64,000 bases of DNA from Dermanyssus gallinae (GCA_003439945.1 QVRM01002098.1:186001-250000), one strand, 5' to 3'. Positions 23,529-36,423 are shown, numbered from the stretch's first letter. The notes: generated from the letters alone by a model not told the origin. Made by a program: numbers and translations.

Positions 23529-26500
23529 TAAACTAAGTTAATGGCATGTGTTTTTTTAAAGGCTAGCTGAAAATGAAATTGATTGTGTGCTGCTTGTGTG
23601 AGTACCCGCCTGATCGCCGCCGTTATGTGTTAAACTCTTGTGCGTTGATTTTTGTTTCTAGTTAGTTTTCTTTTGGAATGTGCCTATGTTCTGGTGGTGT
23701 GTGCATAGAGCGTAACACTAAATGGTCGCAACACTGTAGCGCAAAGTACTAACATGAGCCGCAGCAATTCGGCTATATTTCATCATATTTCGTAGCCAAC
23801 GCGGCCTTTGGACGTGTGCGGCAACAGTGTTTAGCCTTTAGAGGCGACTGCTTGCAGCAGCATGTACTTTTCTATATTTAACACTCGCTATCTATTTTGC
23901 GTTCCCGCTGCTCTTCTCGCTAGTATGCCTGGGAACGGTAGTGAATATTCAAAGGAAGGCCACCACAAAAGGCCAGCAGATATCTAGTTATAGATACCTA
24001 AACAACTAGTGAGCTAGTTAGGTAGATAGGTGGTGCCTTTCGTCTATCAAGGGTCTTTGTAGGTGACGACGACGACAACAACAACAACTGTGTACTTGTA
24101 TACGCCGATGACCTTCTACTGTCGTCGCGTCGCGATTATTTCAACGACGTGCGGAAGCCTCGCCTTCATGCAGAGGAGCATGCTGGTGTTGACGAAGTCT
24201 GATGCGATCTGATCCGGTATGGTGTGAGCATACCATCCTTCGTATGTGCGCGTCCTCTCGACATGTTGAATTGATTGATGATGTGATTGAGCATGGTGGC
24301 AATAACGGGCATTCAGCAGACGCAGTCTTCGGGGCCTGATCGCTTAGCAACCGTCGCTCTGACTGGATGGATACTGAACCAGCGAGAGGGAAAGAAAGCC
24401 TCAAGTAACCTCATCGAGTAACGAAGCAGTGGTCAAGATAGACACATCATAACGCTGATAGGTCACAATGCGGAACCGAGCGTGGAGGTCTGTCGTTGCG
24501 TGGATTTACTTGGCTGGCTGGCTGGAACGTCTTCATCACCATCATCGTCACCATCATCATCAGTATCATCATCATCGTCGTTGTCTTCGTTATTATCGGC
24601 GTCGTCGAATTTTTCATCCGCGTTCTCTTCTCGAATTTTTCCCCCATAGTTTTTTGGTTTAATCTCAACATGCGTAAAGTGCGCGAGTCTCGAGGTCTTC
24701 GAGGTTCGCCTGTTGTTCGCGCATAAAATGTTATGGTCTATTATGATTCAGTCCTACCTGGGCGCTTCCTCGGCGCAGCACGCTCAAACGGGCGCTGTCT
24801 CGTATATTGGCTTCATATACTACTACCCTGAGCCACGTCGACCAACGTATCCTGCCACAGAGGCACATTCGTTGATACACATGAAATTGATCGTCCTCCT
24901 CATCATCATCACCTTCCTTAGCGTCGTGGCCAACGTCAGCGACAACCACAGTTCATCAGCTATATGCATAGTTTCGGCCGTAGCTTTTGTCGGGAACCCT
25001 GCATTGCAAGTTTGGCATACTCCGTAAGAAGCATAAGTGTCAGAGCATTAAAAAAATTTAAACCATTTCTGCATTGGCCAAACTTCTTAATCTTGGACAA
25101 ACCCATTTTTCTATCAACTGCCAGTTCCACATCAAGGCAAGCCTTTGTAGTAACTGCTGCATCTTGGGCATTTACATGGCTGAGTGCCTGGATGCTAAGG
25201 GAATAACGTAATTTGTGGAAAATCGAACTTGGCACAATGTGTCTACAGCGCCTACTCAACGATTTTTTCGTTATAGTTTGGCGGCCTCATTGACCAGCGG
25301 TGTCCATAATAGTCAATACTGCTTTTATCGAGTACTCTCCACTACCACACATTTGCTTAAAAATCTCTATTGTCCTTCACTTCTCTTTTTTGAGTTATAC
25401 TTATTTCCAAGATCCTTTAATTCTCCAGCCCTTTCTGCTTTGCCTTATCCGGCTATTCCGCGCTCATCGACTACTGTCCTGACGTCAGTCATTAGCTATG
25501 AGATATTCTACTCGAACCCATGTGATGGAGGCTTTTTAGCACACATATTTAGATCATTTCCATTACGGATCAGTCAATAATTAATAAATTCGTCAACGTT
25601 TAGGTTGGTGTTTCCCATTTGCGGGTCGCTTGCTTAATGATCGTCTAAGTCGTGTGCTGCCGTATGATTCTGCTTTGCCCCCGTTCGCCTTCGGGAGATA
25701 CAGATATTCCGTACTATCTAGGATATACCGTCTATTTGGTTTGCCAAGAATCACATATCGAGAGTTGTATGTGACCATTACCGCCTCAGACGATTCTCTC
25801 CTTTCCCCCCCCCCGATATCTCCGTGCTATGCATTGGAAACAAAATTACGAATACACCAAAATGATAATCCTCTATGTCGTTGGTTTCCTGCCCGTTATC
25901 GAATTCACACTCGCCGTACCTACGTCGTTCATGAGCCACTAGCATCCTGGAAATTGAACAAACACTTTCTTTGTCGTGTACCGCGACTAAGACGCCATCC
26001 GGTACTCTTTCTCGAGTTTACCTGTAAAGTATATGTATATAAGTAAATGTATAGACTTACATTTATGCACTACCGTTGTGCTTGTGAGTGTGTGTGTGTG
26101 TGCGTATGCGCTTTGCGAGCCAATAATCTGCCCTGTGTCGAAACCGTTCCCTACCCCCCTTCCGTTGTATCCTTCCATATGTATGCTGGGCGCTTGTCGG
26201 TGACCAAAACCCTTACCACCACCCGGCCAAAGTAAACCAATGAGTGGTGAATCAGCAAACAGCTCGTCGAAACCTACGACGACTTAAGCGATGAGTTCAC
26301 ATTGCTGACTGCTGGGTGAGTGCGAGCTGCTTGGTGATGGAACCCTCAGAACACACATGTGATTTGGTTGACTGATTGACTGATTGATCATATATATGTA
26401 TGGCTGGCTGGCTGGCTGGCAGGCAGGCAGCACGCACCATGGGCAGCTATCGATCTCGCGGAGTGTTGTTGTGTGTGTCAATCGTGTCAGCTGAAGCTAA

Positions 26501-27436
26501 CCAACCGCCTGCCGTTTGCAAGATATCGTCATGTCCGCTAAATGTGCCGCAGCAGCAGCAGCTTCATCTCGTTTGGTGTCTTTTATATCTCGAGTGGTTG
26601 ACCTGTTGTTCATTGTGGTTTGTTCATTGTCGATTGATGATGATCGTGTGCGCGTCGATTGTTGATTGAGGACTGAGGCTGCTTGTTGGACCTTAACGAG
26701 GAAGATAATGATGATGATGAGGATGCTAGCGCAGGGCTGGATGGACTCGGGTTGGCGATAGTCCGTCGAATGGTCAGATTGGGATTTGACGTGGGCTCCA
26801 TCTTCCTTTCCCTTCTTTCTCGGGGGCGAATCCAATATACGGCTGGCATGCAAACGGTAATATAACACATCATGGTCGTGGGAGAGGTAGGGGTGGGGAT
26901 GGTGGTGGTCGTCATGCCCGTAGTAGTAGTAGTAGTAGTGGTAGTAGTAGTAGTAGTTGTAATAGGGGCAGAAGCAATAAAAAAAAAGGAGCAATCATGG
27001 CTGAAGGAAGAGGGGTGTCATTTGCGTATTGCCCCAGCGTGGTTAGTCTCGCCGACGTGATGGCGCTAGTGACTTCGTCTATAGCTGCGACAGACTACTC
27101 TTACTACGACTTCTACTGCGGCTACTACTGGGCTACTATTTCCACCACTTCGACTACGACCACGATCACTGCTACTCACCCCACTTCCGCTGCAACTGTT
27201 GATGTTGTTAGCCCTTCAAAAAGAGATAGCGCAGATACATCGTTATACAGTAGTGTAGAGTGATGAAGGAAATCGAATATGTAGTGGATGGTGCTGATGA
27301 TGATGATGACGATGATGGTGCTGATGATGATGATGAACTGTGACGGCGTGTTCATGTGCCCGTTCGGTGGTTGGCTCCGGCTTACGGCTGATCGTGTGCT
27401 GCTTCGATACTGTTACGGTACGAATCGTATCGCTAG
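14919..27436 (+). other. Shab: Intron 4, 12.5 kb
   Basis: The large intron lies between the cytoplasmic N-terminal exons and the membrane exon. It holds (TTG)n runs (15038-15072, 21540-21622, 21797-21832), (TA)n tracts (15445-15490, about 23491-23524), CT-rich and GT-rich stretches, a C-run near 21939-21950 and a 27-bp direct duplication near 20978-21031. Many frames of 60-190 residues are open on both strands, for example 19834-20358 minus and 21769-22350 plus. They are composed of Cys/Val/Ser homopeptides or unrecognisable sequence, and none has splice or domain support. A diverged retroelement could lie at about 25000-26050, but I cannot prove it. Confidence 0.7.
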
Positions 27437-28330
27437 GTGGTGGCAATCTTCTCCATCTGCTTCATCATCCTGTCGACGATCGGGCTCACCCTCAACACAG
27501 TGCCCTCCCTGCAGCACCGAAACGAGCAGGGCGAACAGATAGGCGAGAACGAGACGCTCGCCATGATCGAGGTCGTGTGTATCACGTGGTTCACGCTCGA
27601 ATACATCCTACGCTTTTTCAGCTCGCCCAATAAGTGGAAGTTCTTCAAGGGCATGCTGAACGTCATTGACCTGCTGGCCATTCTGCCATACTTCATCTCG
27701 TTGTTCATACCCGAGGACCAGGACAGCAAGAAGCCGCACGACCAGCAGAAGCACAGCGCGCACTTTCAGGACGTGCGCCGGGTCGTGCAGGTGTTTCGAA
27801 TCATGCGAATCCTGCGCATTCTGAAGCTAGCCCGTCACTCGACGGGTCTTCAGTCGCTTGGGTTCACCCTGCGCAACAGTTACAAGGAGCTGGGACTGCT
27901 CATGCTATTCCTGGCCATCGGTGTGATGATCTTCTCGTCACTGGCCTACTTTGCCGAGAAGGACGAGAGCGGCACGAAGTTCACGAGCATCCCCGAGGCC
28001 TTCTGGTGGGCCGGCATCACCATGACAACGGTGGGCTACGGGGATATCTGCCCAACGACGCTGCTCGGTAAGATCGTTGGTACTGTCTGCTGTATCTGCG
28101 GGGTGCTCGTTATTGCCCTGCCCATTCCCATCATCGTCAACAACTTTGCCGAGTTCTACAAGAACCAGATGCGCCGCGAGAAGGCGCTCAAACGCAAGGA
28201 GGCGCTCGAGCGCGCCAGGCGAGAAGGAAGTATCGTCTCTTTCCACCACGTTAACCTGCGCGACGCGTTTGCTAAGAGCATGGACCTGGTCGATGTGCTC
28301 GTCGACACGTCCGCCCATACCATCAACCAG
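27437..28330 (+). CDS. Shab: Shab exon 5: S1-S6 membrane domain, voltage sensor and pore
   Basis: The exon encodes residues 250-547 in phase 0. S1 is 250-271 ([20 protein letters not shown]), S2 about 290-310, S3 about 322-340. S4 is about 363-383, with regular arginines in [15 protein letters not shown]5 is about 400-421. The selectivity filter TVGYGD is at 447-452 (28028-28045) and S6 about 460-485, with [17 protein letters not shown] rather than PVP in S6 and the post-S6 segment [20 protein letters not shown] mark Kv2/Shab. A glycosylation sequon NET sits in the S1-S2 loop at residue 287. After the filter the protein reads DICPTT, with Cys where Kv2 channels usually have Tyr. It ends at donor CAG|GTAGGT. 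The protein forms a tetrameric delayed-rectifier K+ channel of the plasma membrane. Confidence 0.98.
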
Positions 28331-28947
28331 GTAGGTTTAGTTCTTTCGTTTGAACTTTCTACTAGACAAACTACAACAACAACAACAACAGCAGCTGCAG
28401 CAACAACAACAGCTGGTTTTGCTGCACTGCGCCCCTACTACTACTACCGTCTACGACCAGTGTCGTCTTCGTGTAATACAGTAGAGCAGCAGCAAAATAC
28501 CTCCTTAAAAACGTTTTTAATTCTAGAGCATCAGCAAAGGGATAAATATCTAAATTCATTAAGACTCATGTATAGATAATCGGTCGCACTCGATCGTGCA
28601 CGTCTGTTTCCTAATTGGCTGCAGCATTCGTTCGGTCGGACGTCCCCCGTTTTTCCTTGAACGGAACGCCTCCTTTTTGTCTAGCTGGATACGTAGATAG
28701 AGCACAAATAAAACTGTGCAAAGCAAAGGGCACTCATTCGTGGTCAAATTGGGTCATTGTGTCCATCCATCAGCCACCTTAGGGAGATGGCAAATTTTTT
28801 GTTAGCCTTATTTTGAATTCCGACCACTATTATTGACATGCGCCATAATATTATCATACTTGGCTAGAATTTTAAATAAAAAAGATAAAATATGACTGTG
28901 TAGGGAAGAACGCTGAAACGTGTAGACCCTTCTTTGCAAATTCAAGC

Positions 28948-28978
<31 letters not shown>

Positions 28979-29892
28979 CTTTTAATGATGGAAAATCAGA
29001 TCCATTTTTTTGTGGAATCAACCTCAACATACGCGAAGCGTTGTGTCTATTGTATCGTATATTCGTTACGTTTTTGTCGCACATTTGCTGACGGTGAGTT
29101 GGCTTCGCACGCATCGTTGAACAATTACGTGGATGAATATCTGTACCTGAATACATCGGCAAATTTGAGTCGGCAAACGAGAGGTTCATCATGGTGCAGT
29201 TGTTTCCTCGAGCTCCACGGGCCTTAACTGATGGGCCGCAGATTCCCGGGACAATCTCCAACCAGATCCCGACCGATGGCGATGGCGTTGACCCGCTAGA
29301 CGACACATCTAGGATTTGAATGGCCGGCTACTCGCTTTTGTGTCGATCCCTCTCAGACGAATGGCGGTATGATGACAAGTGGCCCCTAAAATAAACAGCT
29401 TGGCTGCGTGGCTGGCTGCCCCATCGGTCAGCCCGCTCTCTAGGGTTTGAGCCGTTTGAGGAGCATAGGGGGATAAAGTGGACGACGACGACGACGGCGC
29501 TAGACGATCCGCTAGCAACAAGCAATATTGGCCTGCCCTCAAACGCTGCAGTTTGGAAGCAGCGTTTTTGAAGGCGTTTTATGGCTTCGCGACATCATTC
29601 TTTCGTCGCAGGGCCGCCGCAGCGATGGTAGTCGTAGTGCACTACTGTAGTGCGCACGAATGTATTCGTCTTTGTTGGTGTGGATCGAAAGAAGTCGCGT
29701 CGAAAGCTCGCGCGAGACACGCGTGGCAAAGGGGGGGGGGGGAAGGGGGTCAGGGATCTTGCAGACGCACGACTGAGAGTTGCTCGTTCAAATCGACTAT
29801 TGTTATGCTAAGGTTGTGTTTTTTTCTTACCTACAGATTTGACGTTTGTCGCAGGTCAAATGAAGCGTGGCGGAAATACGTACCTACGGCCA

Positions 29893-29929
<37 letters not shown>

Positions 29930-31522
29930 AGTAGTAGTGAGCAAGAAGGTTGCAGATGATAAGCCCGACTTGCATCTTGCTATTTTGTGGCCTGGCACAA
30001 TTGTGTTATATGCACTGCTGCTGCAGCTGCAGTTAAACGACGGCGGATCTGATTGGACCAGCGAGCCTCCTCCAGAAAGAGAGACGAGAAGGACGATTCC
30101 ATTGAAACAAGTGTTCAGTATATCTTTACTGACCAATCAATCAATCAATCAGAAAGTATGTCTATACTGACGAATCGATCCATACTACTTGTTACTATGT
30201 TATCTATGCAGGACGGACAGACGGACGGGCGGGCGGGAGTGTGTGTGTGCAGTCTTGCAGCACGCAGCCAGATAGCTCGATAAATAACGATGAGATGAGA
30301 TGATACGTAAACAGAAAAAAAGTACGGTCGCCAATACGGACAGCAAACAGTGGGTACCCTACCTAGTGGGGTCTAGCCATGTCTCCAGGTCATGCCCTGT
30401 CACGACCACCACCACCAACACTACTACCACCAACACTACTACCACGACCCTCACCGTCACACAATAGCCACAGCAACAACCTGAACGACGACAGCCACTG
30501 TCTCGAGTACTACTGCTACTTCTACGACAAGTACACCTACTAGTTGCCTGACATTTTGTATACACACACGACAGACGCCGTCCGCCAGCGTCGTCGTATT
30601 TTCCTATCTTGGACTCCATCCTCTCCCTCGTTCGTCGTCGTCGTCGTCGTCGCCGTCTTCTCGTCGAATGAGGAGCAGGCGAACATCGAGCGAGCGAGCG
30701 ACTCGAACGCGAGACTTGTGACAACAATGCCCTCTCTTGATTTATGGCTTTCACATAACATGTCATGGCGGTGCGCCACCTCGACTTACCTCGTTGAAAC
30801 CGAGTCGACTCGATGGCGCCGCCGCCGTACGACGCACTGGTCCTTCCGTCGAGTGGGGGACTAGTGCGTTGGGGGGACGTGCCGTCGCCACCGCCGAGAG
30901 ACTTCTCGTTGACGAGGCGGGTTCCCACCGACCCTTTCGACCTGTGAGGAAGAGGTGGGTGCGCAGGCCAACAAGAAGCAGGCCAGAGGGCTGGACAATG
31001 AAACGAGCGACGGTTGTTGTCGACGATCGAACGGCACACGCCCGACGACAAAGCTACGCTTTTGAAGCGTCAATATAATACAATACAACACCCCCCCCCC
31101 ACAGCTACTTTACCCCCTTCTCCCCCCGACGCACACGTTCACATACGCTGCCGCGCTCATATACATACATTGCCACGCTCACATGCATGCATGAATGCAC
31201 GTGGGCAAGACACGACACGACACGGTGCACAGTATCGGTATGATCCTCGTGCTCGTCGTCTTCGGGTCTCCGCGGTTCTTTGTCATTGGAGGCAGGGCGC
31301 TTTTTTTTCGAAGCCTCTCTGCCATTTCTCCTCAGCTGTCTATATATCTCTTTCCCGATACCTCTCTATGCGATCATGCAGTAACGACGACAATTGCTTT
31401 TCATGGCGGCAGTAAAAAAACACGGGTGAGATAATAAGTTGCAAAAACTTTCGAAGAATACTTTGATTGGCTTTTTCTGACAATGCATATTATCTTGGCT
31501 CGAATCACAGTCTCTGTTTAGT

Positions 31523-31558
<36 letters not shown>

Positions 31559-32179
31559 AATGTAGTGTGAATCAGTCAGGAGAGTAATCGGATTTGCCTC
31601 TTTCCATTTGTCTGCGATTTCGAGTTTCGGTTGTGGATATTTTTAATGGGTTTATAGTGTACTGCTGGTGACGCTCTCTTGCTGAGCTGCAGTAGCTGCA
31701 CTTTGTGGTCTCCCGTTCATTTGACACGTATTATCAGTTGCAACGTGTGGCCGGCGATATACGCGACATAGTGACGGTAAAATTTTGCTTCACTGCATTA
31801 AGCCTGGATCCGTGAACAGCGAAACGGCCATTAGCCAGCCAGTTTAAAATAGAAGGTGAAAGACACAAGTGTGTCTATTCAAGAGCTCAAAGCAGAGTCG
31901 TCGTTTTGATTCGGCAGCTTCTTCGCTTGTTACCGGGAAAACGCGAGATCTGTCATCTTCTTCCATTTCTCTCTTTACCTCTAGAAGAAATTTGATTGCT
32001 AACGAAGGAAATCTAACCGCCAATGATGTGGTCGGACTTTACATATTGCAAGGGCAAATGTGCATTAAAAACTTGTCAACCGCCTTACGTTTCCTCTTGG
32101 CCAGGAGATATCTCTCTCAATATATGTTATTCGACAGACGCACTCCGTGTACTCCTTGTGGAAGTTCGTATTCGAACAG
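28331..32179 (+). other. Shab: Intron 5, first part
   Basis: The stretch contains (CAA)n at about 28375-28400, (TA)n at 28950-28972, 29898-29925 and 31526-31553, a G-run near 29729-29742, and CA/CT-rich blocks. Frames at 29478-30170 and 30359-31051 overlap on opposite strands and are not supported as genes. Confidence 0.6.
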
Positions 32180-33750
32180 ACCAGGTGACGATAGCAATTA
32201 ACTATGTGTTGGTATAGACTTGGCGATTGTCACGTACCAGACCAGACCACTGAGAGGCACTGAAAATATCCAGACCAACCTCTCGTTGTTCAACCTTATT
32301 TTCCCATTTCGAGATGAAGCGTTCGAATGGTACTGTTAGCAGCATCGTCAATTTCAATCGACATAAGACTCCTTACTGACAGACAAAGTACTCGCTTCAT
32401 GAACATTGTGAAACACTATTCACGCAAACCAAAGTTGGCGTGGGCCCGGTGTTCCTGTACTCTGTCAAGACCATGCATCAGCCTTGGAACAATCTTGACC
32501 TAGAAGGGTACCACTGCCATCAGTACGGACGGTGGCCGGACGTCGCCTACCTCTCCATAAAGAGAGATTAGGGCTGTGCGCATTGTCTCGACGATGTGAG
32601 CAGTGAAGGTCGTCCCAGTATAATGGAGCCGAAGCCCCAGATATCGGAATGAGTTGAAACCTGCGTCTGCCCAGCAGTTGCTGTGTGCCTTTACCGTCGC
32701 CCAGCGCAAGAGCTCGAGCACCCCGTGGTGCTCAGAGCAAGCCTGAGACGGTCAACATGCCTCGTAGCAACCAAGTGTGGATTGATTACCTTGCTGTTTT
32801 GCCCAAATATCTGGAATATTTGTAACTGCTGACACCGGTAGGTGCTTTCTTGCACCCACCTCGAGAACATCGACAAGGTTGTGAAATAGTAGGTCAATGG
32901 GTTTTTTTTTGTTATAACTTATATATACGTATGGTCTTCACGTTCTTCATTTGCACATCTCAGACATTAACTGGAGCAGCACCTCTCGTTTATCGTTAGC
33001 AGCCCCACCATCAATACTGACTTAAGGTCGCCACCGACGATGGTTGGCATAGACAGGTCGAAGCCTGATATACCAAAACTCACGACACAAAAATACCGTG
33101 CGAGCGACCTGTGCCTCCGAGTCCAAATTTGGGAGGAGGTAGAATACGACTATGTTTACCCTTATAGACGAGAGGCCTACACAGAAGTCGTTCTTCCTCG
33201 CACATTGTGTTCGCGGTTAACGTTTATGTAGGTAGATGGATAATCCTACGACTGGTCTACTACGACAACCACCCGCAGGTAGAACTGCCAACTGGTGGAA
33301 CCCTCGCTTGTTATCGATATGCAGTTCTTCTCGCTGGTAGGTCTCTGTAAGGAGTGCAATGTCCGCCGACGTAGGCATGTCAGCTGGCGCTAGGTCTATT
33401 GCTCCTCTTAGTCTCTCACAGTTCCGAAGAAGCAGTAGTCTCCACGTCAGTATCTCTAGATTTGTTCACCACTTGCGAACAGCCAGGCCGCCAGGCGCGA
33501 TGAAGCTTTCCGAAACAATTTTCTCTAATGATGCTTTGTTTTGCCGCTCCTCCTCCTCCTCCGTTGGACGGTGACAAAACCATCGTTCTCTTCTTCTCGC
33601 CTTTCGCCTGGCCCCAAAAAACTCTCTTGCCACTATTGCTGCTACGAGAATATCTGCGAGATTTTCCATCGGGCTAAGGAGTCTGAGAAAACAGTGGGCT
33701 GATGTAATGAATGCTTACGGGTTTTTCAAGACAAAATGTTCAACAAACAG
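32180..33750 (-). mobile_element. Decayed LINE with endonuclease and reverse transcriptase remnants
   Basis: On the minus strand the order is that of an APE-type LINE ORF2. Endonuclease remains read DMPTSADIALLTETYQR (33333-33382), followed by PTIVGGDLKSVL near 33005-33045, in place of the usual GDFN block. Further along come ALSTTGCSSSCAG and FRYLGLRLHYTGTTFTAHIV (about 32560-32660), the reverse-transcriptase thumb. Then RLMHGLDRVQEHRAHANF lies near 32430. Frames change and stops are frequent. A Lys/Arg-rich frame at 33978-34202 on the same strand might be ORF1, but this is not shown. Confidence 0.75.
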
Positions 33751-34350
33751 TAGAATTGATTGTACAAAACCAATGCCCCGACGACCCTCAGTTTTGTATC
33801 TCAACTGTGAGAATGAGTCTCGGCGCTGCCTTTCACTTTATGGACGATGACCTCGTGAGTGGCTCCTCCCGCGTCTTTCGTCTTCCTCCTTCGGATTCTC
33901 GGAGATGATGATGATGGCAGAGGCCTCCTCAGCCTTCTTGAAGTCTTCTTTTCCTGAAGGGTCGTTTATCAGTTTTGTCATGGAAGAGCTTCCAGTGAAC
34001 TGTTTGTTTTAACTGGCGGATCTCGATAATCTCTGCTCTGCTGCCTGGTGAGTGTTCGCCACTGCCTTAATGCAGACACCTCATTTTCTTTCTGACAGCT
34101 CGCGCGGGGCTCTGCGATCTTTGTTTCTAGAAGCACCTGTGCCGTCTCCCGTTTGCGAGCCTTATGAGGCACTGCCGATATACAGCATGTTAAGTTAGGC
34201 ACTTTTTTAACTTATCCTAACTTAACATAACCTAGTTTCCTGCGAGGAGCAGAAGGTAGGTATTCGGATCTGAAATAGAAGGAACAGTACTGTTCGTCTC
34301 CACTTCTGCCCGAAACCCAATGTGCCGGTGTGTATTGATGCTTTTCTGTT

Positions 34351-34396
<46 letters not shown>

Positions 34397-34820
34397 GAGG
34401 TATGACTCGTGGCGTATAACTCTCGAAAACTGTCGATGTCCCTCTTATTTGAAACGCTTAAATACATTGTAATTAAGACCACCATTTTGGGATAATGGTG
34501 TATCTTTATCTGGACTGTACTCCGCCTCTGACACCACCGTACTGTGGTCACCAGTTGCCACTAGTCGCTATCGTTCCCGGGTCGGGGACATTTCTAACAC
34601 AAGCACTTATAGTTTTTCATATCCTACATTTAATGCATCAATTATGATGCGTGTATATTGCAATGTAAATATATGAATGTCTCGAGTCAGTCAGATCACT
34701 AGTTTAGCATGTCGTGTTGAAGGTGGTGGACACGTTTCCTAGTGTGCGTTACTTTAAAGCTGAGATTAGCAGTTTATTGTTTTTTTCGAGAAGGTGCGAA
34801 TGTTTAGCGATCGCTCTGTC

Positions 34821-34858
<38 letters not shown>

Positions 34859-35096
34859 TGGATTGCGCTACTTAAGGCTTATTTTAATTTTGCCCAGCGT
34901 TTACTGTCCAGGGTAGTTCTTTTGCGTGTAGTAAATACCATGTCTGGACACTGGGCACGGGGGGATGGGGTAACAACAGGTAGCAGCCGGCAGCAGACGA
35001 ATAGTATCATCGGGCACGGATTCACAAACGCCTGTTGGCCTTCTGTTTTTGCCGTACTTGTCGGGTGTGATGTGATATGACCATGATCGTCCGCAG
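33751..35096 (+). other. Shab: Intron 5, last part
   Basis: The stretch holds (TA)n tracts at 34354-34392 and 34824-34857, and a small hairpin at about 34187-34228 (TGTTAAGTTAGG and its complement). It ends with acceptor ATCGTCCGCAG before exon 6. There is no gene. Confidence 0.6.
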
Positions 35097-35237
35097 GTGG
35101 ATGCGGCATCAATCGATGCGGACTCGAACGGCCGCGGAGGCCATACGGATGCTGGATGCTACCAGAACTTTGAACACCACCTTTCCGGAGGCGTCAACAA
35201 CACCGCGCGCCAGAACAACAACAATAACAACAACATT

Positions 35238-35269
<32 letters not shown>

Positions 35270-35520
35270 TAATAACAACAACAACAATAACAACAACAAC
35301 AATAACCGAGACATGGTTATCCGGCCGGCGGACAGCAACAACGCAGGCGCCGGCCCAAACGACAACGACGACGACAACAACAAAACGAATCGAGAGTATC
35401 CAGCACTACATCCGACCAGGACGACCACGCCACCAACAGTGACAGCGGGCGCCGCGTCAATGCTTAACAGCGCTGCTCCAGGTAGTCACGTGGCCGGACG
35501 AACTGGCAGTGTCTCGGCTG
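35097..35520 (+). CDS. Shab: Shab exon 6: cytoplasmic tail with polyasparagine
   Basis: Phase 0 at the start (CGCAG|GTG). The peptide begins VDAASIDADSNGRGGHTDAG, then CYQNFEHHLSGG. The GCYQNFEH segment resembles the conserved GCYKNYDH of the insect Shab tail, which supports the assignment. A run of about 30 residues, almost all Asn, follows (35215-35304), encoded by AAC/AAT repeats, then Thr/Pro-rich sequence ending RTGSVSA. The exon ends after one base of a codon at donor CTG|GTAAGA. A second donor, CTAG|GTAGGT, lies 15 bases further on in the same phase. That would add GKSIL. Confidence 0.85.
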
Positions 35521-35984
35521 GTAAGAGCATTCTAGGTAGGTTTGGACTTATCACCGCCACTGCCCCCACGACCACCCCAAACACCCCCCCGCCCCCACGA
35601 TCACCACCACCATCAATCATCATCATCATCATATCATCATCAGTATTACCACCATTTTCACTCACTGATAACAACACACCAATCACTTCGACTCACCGAC
35701 GACTACCACTGCTACAATCACTGTTTCGAAATGTTCTACTGTCTTTTCTCCTTGCAAAATATTATTAGTTAAACTATGCGATTTGATGCATATACAGTAT
35801 TAAATACACAATTGTATGCAATGTCTGAAATTAATGTGTTAACACCAATGCTTATTGCATTGCCACTTCTACTATGACTAGAGTAAGCACGTGTTTTAAG
35901 ATGGTCTTTTTTTCTACGAACTTGGAATCGCCCGTGAGGCGTGTTCTCGATCAGTGAGGCAGCGAAGGCCGGACATGTTATATT
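35521..35984 (+). other. Shab: Intron 6, first part
   Basis: This stretch holds CA/ATC-rich repeats around 35570-35660, and a hairpin at about 35966-36006 whose arms GGACATGTTATATT and AATATAACGTGTCC match with one mismatch. There is no gene. Confidence 0.55.
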
Positions 35985-36235
35985 GTCCGGCCAATATAAC
36001 GTGTCCAGCTAAATAGGGTTGTTGTTTTCCCAACAGCATTCTTTGTGGTCGCAGCAGCATGTACGCTGACCCTCAGCGGTATATGAATTCTCATCTGTTG
36101 TCAATGGGCATTGCTCAAAGAAGATTTGATCAAAAACAACATCAGGGATCTACCCCCCGAGACCCCAAGGCAGATGACAGTCATGACTAGCGCACTAGCA
36201 CCTCTCACTTCTAGACCACGCCGCCACCCTGTACT
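35985..36235 (-). mobile_element. tRNA-derived SINE, family B, copy 3
   Basis: On the minus strand: GGCGTGGTCTAG, then GGTGCTAGTGCGCTAGTCAT, a degraded B-box region (GTAGATCCCTG), TTTGAGCAATGCCCATTG and later GCTGTTGGGAAAACAAC. These blocks follow the order in copies 1 and 2 but with more divergence, and the 3' tail is lost. It abuts the family-C SINE at 36236 with no spacer. Confidence 0.7.
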
Positions 36236-36423
36236 AAAGTTTTTGGGCTGACCTTCAGCCAAGATTTAACGTCCACGGAACTTTTTTTCACATTGCTTCA
36301 TAGACGGACCCCCATAAATACAAATGTGCAACGGTGGGGCTCGAACCCGCGCACCTATGTGTCTCCTCCGGTCGCGAGGCGCAGACGCATGCCACCACGC
36401 CACCGGGCTCGACCCTGTACTAC
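36236..36423 (-). mobile_element. tRNA-derived SINE, family C, copy 1
   Basis: On the minus strand: GAGCCCGGTGGCGTGGTGGC (A-box region), TGCGCCTCGCGACCGGAGG, then GTGCGCGGGTTCGAGCCCCA (intact B box). The unrelated body reads GTCCGTCTATGAAGCAATG, GGACGTTAAATCTTGGCTG and AAGGTCAGCCC. The same head and body recur directly downstream at 36424-36655, so it is a SINE and not a tRNA gene. The acceptor-stem ends do not pair. Confidence 0.85.

Noticed and set aside
27001..27263. Tyr/Thr-rich frame 170 bp before exon 5
   Set aside because: Low complexity, and it ends before the exon 5 acceptor in another frame. Known Shab proteins go straight from the linker to S1.
35521..35768. Extension of exon 6 to the stop after 35760
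   Set aside because: The sequence after 35536 is CA/ATC repeat; two donors precede it, and exon 7 fits their phase.
36315..36420. Apparent tRNA gene with a good B box (also at 11480, 36560 and 62280)
   Set aside because: The acceptor stems do not pair, and each is followed by a repeated tRNA-unrelated body, so they are SINEs.
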